Shown: one piece after another, positions 46,679 to 55,127 of the stretch
Layout of the letters: each line of letters opens with the position of its first letter
Position numbering within the stretch: position 1 is the first letter of the stretch
Source: Carboxylicivirga linearis
GTDB taxonomy: Bacteria > Bacteroidota > Bacteroidia > Bacteroidales > Marinilabiliaceae
Reading direction: 5' to 3'
DNA: 64,000 nucleotides
Assembly: GCF_018271995.1 (NCBI RefSeq)
Contig: NZ_JAGUCO010000003.1
Coordinates: 434,001 to 498,000 of the forward strand
Program-made: the position numbers and the translations under genes
Notes under the pieces: generated by a model
What the model was told of the DNA's origin: nothing
The model's input: the letters and a program-made list of their open reading frames with translations, nothing else
The model's database searches: none

Positions 46679-48904
46679 ATGAAGAGAAAACTTCTGACAA
46701 TAGCACTTATTTTGACTTTTGGTTGGATAGGTGCTTTTGCACAAAATAATAGTCAGCTTAAAGGATCGGCTTATTCGTCAAGTATTCAAAAAGAAAAATT
46801 AGGTAGAGGCCTGATGGCGATTCGGCAAGCCGATGAAAAAGTAGCTGTAGGCTGGCGTTTTTTGCCTGAAGATGATGTGAAAATGAGTTTTGATCTTTAC
46901 CGTCAGGATGGGAATAAAAAGCCAAAGAAGCTGAATGAAGATGGACTTTTTAAGAGTACCTATTTTATCGATTCTTCTGCTTCCAATTCTAATGATATCA
47001 CCTATATACTGAAGGAGGCAGGTAAGAAAGAAGTATTGGCACAATACAAGTTAGATGCAAAGGCTGTAAAACCTTATTTGACTATTTCAATGAAAGAAAT
47101 ACCAGGTGATCCTGATTTTCGCTACTCGCCCAATGATGCCTGTATTGGTGATCTAACTGGGGATGGAGAGATGGAGATTATCATAAAACGCTCAAATAGC
47201 GGTAAAGATAACTCGCACCGGGGTGTTTGTAACGGTGGTCCAATCATTGAAGCTTACAAGATGGATGGTACTTTTTTGTGGCGTGTTGATTTGGGTGTGA
47301 ATATCCGTCAAGGTGCGCATTATACGCAGATGATGGTGTATGATTTTAATGGTGATGGAAAAGCGGAACTGGCTGTTAAAACAGCAGAAGGAACCGTGTT
47401 TGGCGACGGAACAAACATAGGAGATATTAATAATGATGGAATTACCGATTATGTTGATAGAGATGAAAACTCCAGAACATACGGTAAGATAATGTCGGGC
47501 CCTGAGTTTTTATCAGTAATAGAAGGGGCTTCGGGTAGAGAATTGGCCCGCGCTGATTATATCGAACGTGGAGCACCGGATAGTTATGGTGATCGTCATG
47601 GTAACCGGGTAGATCGTTACTTAGGTGGAGTTGGTTATTTCGATGGTGAGCGCCCCAGTATATTAATTTGCAGAGGATATTATGCACGAACCGTGTTGGA
47701 AGCCTGGGATTATCGGGATGGAAAACTGACCAAACGCTGGCGTTTCGATTCGCATAGTGGCGATCCAAAAGACAGAGAATACGCCGGGCAGGGAAATCAT
47801 AATCTGAGTATAGGAGATGTTGATGGTGATGGGAAGGATGAAGTGACTTACGGTGCTTGTTTAATCAATAATGATGGAACTCGTGGCTATAATACAAAAT
47901 TAGGTCATGGTGATGCCATTCACTTAACAGATATCGATATTGATCGTCCGGGACTGGAAGTGTGGGATTGTCATGAAGAAGTACCCACCCGTGCCGGAAG
48001 TGAATTGCGCGATGCAGCAACCGGTGAGTTGCTTTGGGGTATTCCGTCATATGAAGATGTGGGGCGTGCTTTGGCAGCCGATATCGATCCTCGTTTCAGA
48101 GGGTGCGAGGTTTGGACAACTCATTCGCACGGCGTATATACTGCCAATGGTCGTTTGATAACCGAGCGCACTCCATCTATTAATATGGCCATCTGGTGGG
48201 ATGGTGATTTAAATCGTGAGTTGCTGAATGGTTCCGGTGTGCCTCGTCGCCCGTTTGTGCGCATTGAAAAATGGAATGGCGATGGAGTTGACCGATTGTC
48301 TCTTCCTGATGAAGAGGATTTAATTGCCAACAATTGGACCAAGGGAAATCCGTGTATCAGTGCTGATATTTTTGGTGACTGGCGCGAAGAGTTAGTGGTT
48401 CGAACCAAAGACAATAAAGAAGTTCGAATTTATATGACACCTTATGAAACAGAGCATCGTTTTTATTCACTTTTGAGCGATGTGATTTACAGAAATAGTG
48501 TGATCACTCAAAATATAGCCTATAACCAACCAACGCAGGCCGGCTTTTATCTGGGGTCTGATCTAGGGCGTTTCTGGCCTGAATATTATACCAGAGGTAG
48601 TCAGGTTCATTCTAAATCCGGTCATGGAGAAGGTGGTCGTCCCAACGGGATGCATATGCGATTACAAGGCTCAGAACGAAAAGTAGTAAAAGAATTTACT
48701 TGTGATGATGAAGTGTTTGAATTAGATGCACGATACGACTATGATAGTTATAGCTGGAAGGTAAACGGAAATGAAGTAAGTAATCAGCGAGTTTTGAAAC
48801 TCAACGCAGCAGATTATCCAAAAGGAGAGTCTTTAAAACTGGAGTTGGAAACGGTAATTCACGGAGGTGTGTTTAAGGATGAGGCTAGATTGGTTTTTAA
48901 GTAA
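46679..48904 (+). CDS. PL11 rhamnogalacturonan lyase C (no T9SS domain)
   Basis: A 741-residue secreted lyase with a signal peptide ending GAFAQ. The PL11 propeller is complete: LGRGLMAIRQADEKVAVGW, SPNDACIGDLTGDGEMEIII, GVNIRQGAHYTQMMVYDF, GDRHGNRVDRYLGGVGYF, GQGNHNLSIGDVDGDGKDEV and VWDCHEEVPTRAG. Calcium-binding D-x-N/D-G-D loops repeat through it. The C-terminal 100 residues after the propeller (HGEGGRPNGMHMRLQG to the end) do not form a T9SS sorting domain, so the enzyme is probably periplasmic or surface-bound by another route. It complements the exported lyases A and B. It cuts the RG-I backbone by beta-elimination, feeding GH105. It follows GH28 by 4 bases. Confidence 0.93.
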   Translation: MKRKLLTIALILTFGWIGAFAQNNSQLKGSAYSSSIQKEKLGRGLMAIRQADEKVAVGWRFLPEDDVKMSFDLYRQDGNKKPKKLNEDGLFKSTYFIDSSASNSNDITYILKEAGKKEVLAQYKLDAKAVKPYLTISMKEIPGDPDFRYSPNDACIGDLTGDGEMEIIIKRSNSGKDNSHRGVCNGGPIIEAYKMDGTFLWRVDLGVNIRQGAHYTQMMVYDFNGDGKAELAVKTAEGTVFGDGTNIGDINNDGITDYVDRDENSRTYGKIMSGPEFLSVIEGASGRELARADYIERGAPDSYGDRHGNRVDRYLGGVGYFDGERPSILICRGYYARTVLEAWDYRDGKLTKRWRFDSHSGDPKDREYAGQGNHNLSIGDVDGDGKDEVTYGACLINNDGTRGYNTKLGHGDAIHLTDIDIDRPGLEVWDCHEEVPTRAGSELRDAATGELLWGIPSYEDVGRALAADIDPRFRGCEVWTTHSHGVYTANGRLITERTPSINMAIWWDGDLNRELLNGSGVPRRPFVRIEKWNGDGVDRLSLPDEEDLIANNWTKGNPCISADIFGDWREELVVRTKDNKEVRIYMTPYETEHRFYSLLSDVIYRNSVITQNIAYNQPTQAGFYLGSDLGRFWPEYYTRGSQVHSKSGHGEGGRPNGMHMRLQGSERKVVKEFTCDDEVFELDARYDYDSYSWKVNGNEVSNQRVLKLNAADYPKGESLKLELETVIHGGVFKDEARLVFK

Positions 48905-48908
48905 TAAG

Positions 48909-48942
48909 TATGAAAAGCCTCTGCGGCTTGAGCGGTGAACTC
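48909..48942 (+). repeat. Partial tail copy of the dispersed intergenic repeat
   Basis: The segment ATGAAAAGCCTCTGCGGC, then TTGAGCGGTGAA, matches the 3' end of the repeats at 59361-59560 and 60742-60960 (ATGAAAAGCCTCGCGGC, then TAGAGCGAAG). It includes a small hairpin AAGCC / GGCTT. It lies in the 56 bases between the PL11 and GH28 genes. Confidence 0.55.
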
Positions 48943-48960
48943 GAATAAAAAAAAGTGAGC

Positions 48961-50295
48961 ATGAAAAAACATAAATCTTTATTCATGATATTGGCAGTGA
49001 TGTTATTATCATCCTGCGCTGTAGAAAAGAAACAAAATGTAGATACCTTCCCCGATGGAACTGAAATTCCTGCATGGTTCTCCGATGCTTCAAAAATTAA
49101 ACTCGATGATCAGGGTAAGCAATATAATATTCTGGATTATGGAGCTATAGCAGATAGCTCTGCACTACAAACTGAAATCATTCAGAAAACAATTGATGAA
49201 GCTTCTGCAAATGGAGGAGGAGTAATTGTAATTCCAGAAGGCACTTTTTTAAGTGGAGCTTTGTTCTTTAAGCCTAAAACTCATCTGTACCTAGCAGAAG
49301 GAGCTACATTAAAAGGTTCTGATGAAATTGAAAATTATCCTTTTGTAAACTCTCGTATGGAAGGGCAGAGCATTGATTATTTTGCTGCTTTGGTGAATGC
49401 ATACGAGGTGGATGGTTTTTCTATCTCGGGTAAAGGAACCATCAACGGTAATGGATTAAAGTATTGGGAGGCATTCTGGCAACGAAGAAAAGAGAATCCT
49501 AAATGTACCAATTTGGAGGTGTCACGACCTCGCTTGGTATTTATATGGAATTGCGACAGTGTGCAGGTGCAGGATGTAAAGTTGGTGAATGCAGGATTTT
49601 GGTCGAGCCATTATTATCAGTGCAACTTTGTAAAGATATTAGATCTTCATATTTTCTCGCCTCATCAACCGGTTAAGGCTCCTAGTACCGACGCTATTGA
49701 TTTGGATGTATGCTCCAATGTGCTGGTAAAAGGTTGCTATATGTCGGTGAATGATGATGCCATTGCCTTGAAAGGCGGTAAAGGTCCCTGGGCTGATCAG
49801 GCGGATGAGAATGGTGAAAACACCAATATCATTATCGAAGATTGTGAATTTGGTTTTTGTCATTCTGCTCTGACTTGCGGTAGCGAATCTATTCACAACA
49901 AAAACATAGTGATGCGCAACTGTAAGGTTGATGAGGCAAAACGTTTGTTATGGTTGAAGATGCGCCCCGATACTCCACAGAAATATGAATACATAACAGT
50001 TGAGAATATCAAAGGACAGGCTCATAGTATGATTTTTGTAAAGCCCTGGCGTCAGTTTTTTGATTTAAAAGGGCGGGAAGAAGTGCCGCTTTCTTATTCC
50101 GATCATATTACCATGAAAAACATAGAGCTGGATTGCGAGATATTCTTCGATATCAATATTACAGAGTACGACAAGCTTTCGAATTTTACTTTTGAAGACC
50201 TGGCCATCACAGCCGCTAAAGCCGATTATGAGAAAGGGCTTATCGATGGAGTTACTATCTCGAATGTGTTGGTTAATGGTAAGGAGATTGAGTAA
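48961..50295 (+). CDS. GH28 polygalacturonase-family enzyme, lipoprotein
   Basis: The ATG at 48961 gives 444 residues; an in-frame GTG six bases upstream is less likely. The signal has lipobox LLSSC (Cys19), so the enzyme is membrane anchored. GH28 motifs are STDAIDLDVC, NDDAIALKGG and FCHSALTCGSES, which keeps the His missing from the homologue at 3582-5027. KMRPDT stands near the position of the RIK motif. Galacturonic-acid-acting hydrolysis by inversion is expected, with exo activity on short RG-I or homogalacturonan oligomers likely. It is the last gene of the plus-strand operon and is followed by a strong terminator at 50321-50357. Confidence 0.9.
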   Translation: MKKHKSLFMILAVMLLSSCAVEKKQNVDTFPDGTEIPAWFSDASKIKLDDQGKQYNILDYGAIADSSALQTEIIQKTIDEASANGGGVIVIPEGTFLSGALFFKPKTHLYLAEGATLKGSDEIENYPFVNSRMEGQSIDYFAALVNAYEVDGFSISGKGTINGNGLKYWEAFWQRRKENPKCTNLEVSRPRLVFIWNCDSVQVQDVKLVNAGFWSSHYYQCNFVKILDLHIFSPHQPVKAPSTDAIDLDVCSNVLVKGCYMSVNDDAIALKGGKGPWADQADENGENTNIIIEDCEFGFCHSALTCGSESIHNKNIVMRNCKVDEAKRLLWLKMRPDTPQKYEYITVENIKGQAHSMIFVKPWRQFFDLKGREEVPLSYSDHITMKNIELDCEIFFDINITEYDKLSNFTFEDLAITAAKADYEKGLIDGVTISNVLVNGKEIE

Positions 50296-50320
50296 TAGAC
50301 TGATTTATAATTTAAAAAAT

Positions 50321-50357
50321 AAACCTGGGTAGTTATTCTCTATCCAGGATTTTTTTG
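50321..50357. terminator. Intrinsic terminator at the end of the plus-strand enzyme operon
   Basis: A 9-bp stem CCTGGGTAG (50324-50332) / CTATCCAGG (50340-50348), one G-U pair, is followed by seven U (50350-50356). An A-rich stretch on the other side means it can also serve the converging minus-strand gene ending at 50373. Confidence 0.88.
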
Positions 50358-50372
50358 AAAGAATTTTTCTTA

Positions 50373-51107
50373 TTAGAAGATGGATCGGAAATCAGAATCG
50401 ATAAACATTTGGTCTTGTGCTTCTTTGATGGCTTTTTTCATGGTTTTAGCCATTAACTCGCCCACTACAATACCCTTTGTTTTATTAACTTCTGCCATGT
50501 AGGCTCCATTAGTGGTTTTTCGAAATGCAATTGTGTTATTTTTAATATCCAAAAGTGTCCATCTGATTTGAATGGATGCGGCAACAAATCTAGGCTTGGT
50601 ATAAACCGATCTGATTTGATTGCTATTTAAAATTTCAGCAGCCAGTTTGTATCTTATGTCTTCTTTTTCAGAAATATCCACCTGGAATAAATTCAGATCT
50701 TGTCCAATGATGAAATTATTATTTCTGAAATTCGTGTTCATTACTTCCACTAATTCTTTTCGGGTGAAGTTGGTTACAGTTTTAGTAATAACCAAAGTGT
50801 CAGGAATCAGGAATTGTTCCTTTTCTTGTTTGGTGTTTGAATCGATGGGTTTTAGATCAATGTTTAATGATGCATATGGTCGGTCTGAATCAACTATTAC
50901 TGTTTGACTGTAATAACCTCTTTTTATAAAGTACAGAACCTTATTGACATCAAAATTGATTTTGACATCGCTTGGGTTACTTTTTAGATACGTGTTATCT
51001 AAAATCACAGAAACATCATCTTGTTTATAATTTACTTTTACTTTAGTTGTTTGTGCGATTGTGCTAATTGAACAAATTAATAATGTAACGAGTAAATATT
51101 TTTTCAT
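50373..51107 (-). CDS. Secreted protein of unknown function with a PEGA-like N-terminal domain
   Basis: A 244-residue protein with a signal peptide ending STIAQ. Residues about 20-85 read like a PEGA domain: a short beta repeat where VSVILDNTYLKSNPSDVKI is followed by a G-Y-Y-S-Q turn. Such domains are found in surface or cell-envelope proteins. The rest (about 110-244) has no recognised domain; it is rich in Lys/Asn and ends with a helix (VGELMAKTMKKAIKEAQDQM). It lies downstream of a second secreted unknown (51163-52725) in the same direction, so they may be co-transcribed. No link to the pectin genes is evident. Function is not assigned. Confidence 0.65.
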   Translation of the reverse strand: MKKYLLVTLLICSISTIAQTTKVKVNYKQDDVSVILDNTYLKSNPSDVKINFDVNKVLYFIKRGYYSQTVIVDSDRPYASLNIDLKPIDSNTKQEKEQFLIPDTLVITKTVTNFTRKELVEVMNTNFRNNNFIIGQDLNLFQVDISEKEDIRYKLAAEILNSNQIRSVYTKPRFVAASIQIRWTLLDIKNNTIAFRKTTNGAYMAEVNKTKGIVVGELMAKTMKKAIKEAQDQMFIDSDFRSIF

Positions 51108-51126
51108 TTGTACCAGATATTGAAGA

Positions 51127-51151
51127 ACCCACCCTAAATTAAAGGGTGGGT
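51127..51151 (-). terminator. Hairpin between two secreted-protein genes
   Basis: A perfect 9-bp stem ACCCACCCT / AGGGTGGGT (51127-51135 with 51143-51151) lies 12 bases after the stop of the 51163-52725 gene. The minus-strand tail is not U-rich (TCTTCAATATC), so it may be a weak terminator or RNA stabiliser rather than a full stop. Confidence 0.5.
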
Positions 51152-51162
51152 ATATTATTGTT

Positions 51163-52725
51163 CTATATAGATTCGAGGGTTAAAGTGATTTTATTCAGCT
51201 TACGTTGATAATAGACATTGACCATCTTACCTTGATCATTTTTCATCACATCAAAATAACTCACCTTTCCTTTTTCTAAATTAAGTTTTGACTGATGTTT
51301 GAGGTCAATTGTATTCTTAAGGTAGTTTTGGGTCAGGTTGAAAGAATAAACAACAGGCTTATCTCCACTGGAATTATCTTTACAAATTAGAATTACCTCG
51401 CCATTATCATCCAGAGTGTTAAATGCATAGTCAAACCATCCTGCCGAGTGTAGTTGTTTTGCTAATACCATTCCAGGCAGATTAACGTAAGGATACCAAC
51501 AGGTTATTTTATTGTTATCCTCTTTTAAGCCAGGTTGTATTTCCTCCAGTTCTCCTTCCTTATTAAAAACAAAGAAGATGTAATCCCTGATATCCATAAC
51601 TACTTTCCCTTTTTCGCTGGGTTGAGATCCACCACCGGCATAACCAACGTATTTACCTGTTATTAGATCCCTGGTAGCTTGCACTGCAGCTGGTGTAATA
51701 TTTGTGTTTTTTCTGAACATTTCAGAAACTACTATTATTTTGTCATCTTTTAGAATCAAATCTTCCACCAGTACTTTATCCTTGCTTCCTAAAGAAAAGC
51801 TGGTGTTGGTCTTTTTTAGTACCTCTTGAATGTTTTCTTTGTTATTAACTTTTGTGTATAAGCCTTCTTTTCCAGTGTTTGTCAATTTTAATAAGTAAAC
51901 TCCTTCGTTATTAACACCGTTTATCTTTTCTCCTTTTACATAGGCACCCCCGGCAAAGACATTGCCCTCCTCATCCAGTCTGATATTGTTATATAATAGA
52001 GTGTTTGTTCCATCATAACATTCATATTCAAATCTTTTGTCGCCATTGGATGGATCGAAGGAGATAATTGTTGGCTTAACTTTGTTTCCATTTTCAAAGT
52101 TTTCCCAAACCACCAATTGATTTTTAGTGCTAATAATGTCGCTTACTGTTTTGAGTCCTTTGGGAACTGTTTGTTCTATTCGCCAGATATTTTCCAGTTT
52201 GTTATCTACCTTCGAAAGTGTATAGCCATTTTTCTTTTTTTCATCAATTGGACTTACCACATAAAATCCTTCTCCTGTTCTGTCTGCAAAAACCGTACTG
52301 GCTGCCAATCGTTTTTTGTCCGTTTCAATTGTTTTTTCGGTTACAATTTTGCCCGCCTTATCAAGGATGTATAATTTAATTTGTTTGTTTTTTCTGTCGT
52401 CCACCGATACCAGTGAATATTGTCCGTTAAAAATAACATTGTTGACCTCTGCATTTTTATGAATAGAGATGCTGGTTTGGTTGCTGGAAGATAGGTCTTT
52501 ACTTATGATGTTAAATTCAAATAAGCGGTTCCCCTTGGATTCTTTTTCAAGCATGTAAAAAGCACAGTAGCCTTCTACTTCTCCGTCAATGCCACTTAAA
52601 ATTGGGTTGATGTCTGTAAATCGCGAAGTAACAATGTCGTTTATTTCAATTGTTTGAGAATAAACACAGTGATAGCATAAAAGCAATGAAATTGCTAAGA
52701 CAATTTTTTTCATAGTTGTTTTCAA
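51163..52725 (-). CDS. Secreted beta-propeller-like protein of unknown function
   Basis: A 520-residue protein with a signal peptide ending CVYSQ (start at 52725, or at the internal ATG at 52713, with equal plausibility). The chain is almost entirely beta-strand, with repeated short blocks such as QYSLVSVDDRKNKQIKLYIL, QLVVWENFENG, GNVFAGGAYVKGE and KIIVVSEMFRK; these resemble blades of a propeller. I do not recognise catalytic residues. A similar layout occurs in uncharacterised secreted Bacteroidota proteins, but no family can be named with confidence. It may be co-transcribed with the gene at 50373-51107. Its upstream region is an AT-rich 305-base gap. Confidence 0.65.
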   Translation of the reverse strand: MKTTMKKIVLAISLLLCYHCVYSQTIEINDIVTSRFTDINPILSGIDGEVEGYCAFYMLEKESKGNRLFEFNIISKDLSSSNQTSISIHKNAEVNNVIFNGQYSLVSVDDRKNKQIKLYILDKAGKIVTEKTIETDKKRLAASTVFADRTGEGFYVVSPIDEKKKNGYTLSKVDNKLENIWRIEQTVPKGLKTVSDIISTKNQLVVWENFENGNKVKPTIISFDPSNGDKRFEYECYDGTNTLLYNNIRLDEEGNVFAGGAYVKGEKINGVNNEGVYLLKLTNTGKEGLYTKVNNKENIQEVLKKTNTSFSLGSKDKVLVEDLILKDDKIIVVSEMFRKNTNITPAAVQATRDLITGKYVGYAGGGSQPSEKGKVVMDIRDYIFFVFNKEGELEEIQPGLKEDNNKITCWYPYVNLPGMVLAKQLHSAGWFDYAFNTLDDNGEVILICKDNSSGDKPVVYSFNLTQNYLKNTIDLKHQSKLNLEKGKVSYFDVMKNDQGKMVNVYYQRKLNKITLTLESI

Positions 52726-53030
52726 ATATTAATTATGAGTCTTGTTTAAACAGGTTGTTAAATTGTTTAAATCGAAGTTCAAAATAAGTAATTAATATTT
52801 TTATTTACTAATGATAATGATAGTACATGTTATATGTGTGTTGGTTAAATAATTGTCTTAGAGTAATTAAATATGTAATATAAATGTTTTAAAATATTAT
52901 ATTCTGTATTATAAATAGGTAATTTTAAAAATGTGATTTCAGTTTAATGTAAAATAAGAATAGATTATTAGGTTGTCTGCAACCTTTTGAAATATATTAA
53001 GATGATGTGAGTACTATACTGGAAGGTATT
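52726..53030. other. AT-rich intergenic region, no gene seen
   Basis: These 305 bases hold only AT-rich sequence. A small hairpin AGGTTG / CAACCT followed by four T (52970-52988) could be part of a plus-strand terminator, but no plus-strand gene precedes it. No gene, tRNA or clear promoter was found. Confidence 0.6.
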
Positions 53031-53867
53031 CTATTTTCTTCTGCTATCAATCACAACAAAAGGTACACTTAATTTTAAAACGCCCTCTTGTTCTGCTTTT
53101 TTATTGAGAGCTTCTTCAACTTTAGAAAACACCTGCTCGTATTGCTCTGGTGGAACCAACTCCTTCCATGAATCAATAAAGGCAAGACGGATAAAGAAAT
53201 GGTTAAACATAGCAGTGGCATCGGCAAAATGGTAATTGAACTGATCGTGGGTGACTGATTCAACTGTAAAACCAGCATTTTCAATCATCTTTAAATACTT
53301 ATCCAGCGGTTTGCGCTTTTTGTAGATGTGTTGATGCATCTGTTCAATAGAGTCTGTCAGATTCAGTTGGTTAAAAACTTTTTCCAGGGCTGAATAAAAC
53401 TCCATCATTGTTTCATGCAGGTTAACCGTCTGAATAAACTGAGCACCCGGCTTGCTGATGCGAGCACATTCCATCAATGATTGCTCCAGATCTTCCACAT
53501 TGTTTAATCCGTTATTGCTAACCACTAAATCGATGCTATTGGATTCGAGTGGAATATTTTCGATATCACCATGTATGATTTCAATATTGCTGATGCCAAA
53601 GATTTTAATCTTTTTCTCCGCTCGTCTGATGGCTGCTTCCCACGGATCAATACCATATACTTTTGAGGTAGTGCCCAAACGCATGGCCAGTTCTGTAAGA
53701 GGGAAGCCGGCTCCAAAGCCAATGTCCAGTGCTTTTATTCCTTTTTTATATTTAATATCTTCCAATAATTTTAATCCGAATGGTGCCGACCATAGTGGTG
53801 TCTCATCAAATACCTCAATTAGTTCATCAGATTCAAAATCCCAGTTGGTTTGCAGATAGGTTTTCAT
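53031..53867 (-). CDS. Class I SAM-dependent methyltransferase
   Basis: A 278-residue cytosolic protein without a signal peptide. Motif I is ALDIGFGAGFPLTELA (about residues 46-61), the acidic residue ending the next strand is in VYGIDPWEAAI, and IIHGDIENIPLESNSIDLVV is motif II-like. The Rossmann core is of the Methyltransf_11/25 type. The C-terminal 110 residues (EQMHQHIYKKRKPLDKYLKM and after) are helical and set the substrate. The substrate (small molecule, quinone or nucleotide) cannot be told from sequence. The gene upstream (53884-54375) ends 16 bases before it, so the pair is probably co-transcribed. It is not part of the pectin system. Confidence 0.85.
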   Translation of the reverse strand: MKTYLQTNWDFESDELIEVFDETPLWSAPFGLKLLEDIKYKKGIKALDIGFGAGFPLTELAMRLGTTSKVYGIDPWEAAIRRAEKKIKIFGISNIEIIHGDIENIPLESNSIDLVVSNNGLNNVEDLEQSLMECARISKPGAQFIQTVNLHETMMEFYSALEKVFNQLNLTDSIEQMHQHIYKKRKPLDKYLKMIENAGFTVESVTHDQFNYHFADATAMFNHFFIRLAFIDSWKELVPPEQYEQVFSKVEEALNKKAEQEGVLKLSVPFVVIDSRRK

Positions 53868-53883
53868 CAGAAAGGTATTGGTT

Positions 53884-54375
53884 CTAGTTTATGGCAGTAG
53901 TCCAAATGGGTACCATGGCAGCTACAATAATAACTGTCATTTGCAATAAATAATTGGTAATGAATAAGCCGCACAGTATAAGAGCATCGTTCTCAGAGTT
54001 AAATTCTATCATGCCACTGCTCGTTTTGGATTGGCTTTGAAGAGCAATCCCATCAGGTCCCAGTATAGACCATTTAGTATTCCATGCATTGTCGTACTGC
54101 CAATGGTAAGTTTTGCCTGATAAACTAATGGTTGCTTTTGTCATCCAGGTTCCGTACGAAATATTTCCAATTAATTTTTGACTGTCGGCATCAATAATAT
54201 TGGTTTGTGGCTTAAATAAACTGGTTGTTTGAAATATATATTTATGGTTGTTGATAATTCCGTTTGAGGTTTTACAAAAAGCTTTGTCTTTTAGGGTGCC
54301 AACTAGGCGGTTGTTTGTATAAATCTCGTAGGTGGACGAGAATAGTCCTTTTTTCCAATTGTAAAGGGTTTTCAT
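53884..54375 (-). CDS. LURP-one/scramblase-like protein with a C-terminal hydrophobic segment
   Basis: A 163-residue protein. The first 125 residues form regular beta strands with repeated aromatic and Gly turns (YEIYTNNRLVGTLKD, NISYGTWMTKATISLSGK, YHWQYDNAWNTKWSILGPDG), a pattern like LURP-one-related or tubby-like folds that bind lipid or membranes. Residues about 129-158 are hydrophobic (LILCGLFITNYLLQMTVIIV) and may span or lie in the membrane. No catalytic residue is recognised. The family name is a pattern match and needs a profile check. It is followed by the methyltransferase gene with a 16-base gap. Confidence 0.55.
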   Translation of the reverse strand: MKTLYNWKKGLFSSTYEIYTNNRLVGTLKDKAFCKTSNGIINNHKYIFQTTSLFKPQTNIIDADSQKLIGNISYGTWMTKATISLSGKTYHWQYDNAWNTKWSILGPDGIALQSQSKTSSGMIEFNSENDALILCGLFITNYLLQMTVIIVAAMVPIWTTAIN

Positions 54376-54740
54376 AGATAACAGATTAAGTTGCCTAAAG
54401 ATAATAATACCTATGCGATTATCGATAACACCCCCAATAATTAATGATATTCATTACAAAACGATTCTTAATCATTAAAGAGTGCTTCTTGTTACTTCAA
54501 AGTGACTTCCTGATGATGCAAAATAATTTAGTATTTATTTAAAAGCAGGTAGCAATGCTTCAAAGCAGATGAGCGACCCTTCAAAGTGGAAGAGCGACCC
54601 TTCAAAGTGAAGGAGCGATGCTTTAAAGTAAAAGAGCAATATTATAAAGTAAGCTAGTAGTTATTAAAAATTAAATAGAACGATATTAAAATTAATAACA
54701 TTAATTATTAACTTAACAATGCGTTAAAATCTAAAATGCT
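54376..54740. other. Intergenic region with a 21-base tandem array
   Basis: This 365-base region between divergent genes holds the five-unit tandem repeat at 54551-54655. Apart from that it is AT-rich. No gene was found, since the array is interrupted by stops in frames that would read through it. Confidence 0.6.
54551..54655. repeat. Five tandem 21-base repeats
   Basis: Units begin at 54551, 54572, 54593, 54614 and 54635, each exactly 21 bases long. The best matching two read AGCGACCCTTCAAAGTG plus a 4-base tail. Units 1, 4 and 5 are increasingly degenerate but keep AGC and AAAG at the same places. The period equals two DNA turns. It lies upstream of the DUF2089 gene (54741) and could be a regulatory array or a decayed simple repeat. 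Confidence 0.75.
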
Positions 54741-55013
54741 ATGAGTAAAAATCCAGTGCCCATTAATTGTCCCAGTTGTAAAGAAGTTCTTCAGGTTAAG
54801 CAAATGATATGTCCGGCTTGCGAAACAAGGGTAGAGGGGCAGTTTGCCTTTTCAACGCTACTGCAATTGCCTGCTGACGAACAAGAGTTAATAGTCAATT
54901 ACTTTAAGCATAAGGGTAACCTTATTAAACTGCAGGAAGTGTATCAAATTAGTTATCCGCCTTTGCGAAAAATGCTGGATAAGTTACTTAAGAAGTTTGA
55001 GGAAGAGGAATAG
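54741..55013 (+). CDS. DUF2089-type zinc-ribbon protein
   Basis: A 90-residue protein that matches the layout of DUF2089: an N-terminal zinc ribbon with two CxxC pairs (INCPSCKEVL and MICPACETRV), a short linker (EGQFAFSTLLQLPADEQELI), and a helical C-terminal half (YFKHKGNLIKLQEVYQISYP then PLRKMLDKLLKKFEEEE) resembling a winged or helix-turn-helix DNA-binding domain. Such proteins are probably small transcription regulators or sigma-factor-like adaptors. It has no partner gene close by. Its start at 54741 is preceded by the 21-base tandem array. Function is inferred from domain style only. Confidence 0.78.
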   Translation: MSKNPVPINCPSCKEVLQVKQMICPACETRVEGQFAFSTLLQLPADEQELIVNYFKHKGNLIKLQEVYQISYPPLRKMLDKLLKKFEEEE

Positions 55014-55127
55014 CAAATAAGGCAAAAGTTAAAAGCCAAAAGGTTAAAGTGAAGGATGTAAGCTGCTCAAACGATAGATACTGATAGCTTCGACCGGCCT
55101 TTATTCCTATTGCCCTGTAGACTTACG

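Noticed and set aside
47442-47768. A 108-codon minus-strand frame inside PL11 lyase C
   Set aside because: Antisense to conserved PL11 propeller sequence. The His-rich translation is a by-product of calcium-loop codons.
53452-53859. A 135-codon open frame on the plus strand
   Set aside because: It lies wholly antisense to the methyltransferase gene, whose motifs are clear. It has no start signal or family features.
54551-54655. Possible coding repeat (21 bases equals seven codons)
   Set aside because: Stops interrupt the array in the frames checked and no frame reads across all five units with a start. No protein is supported.
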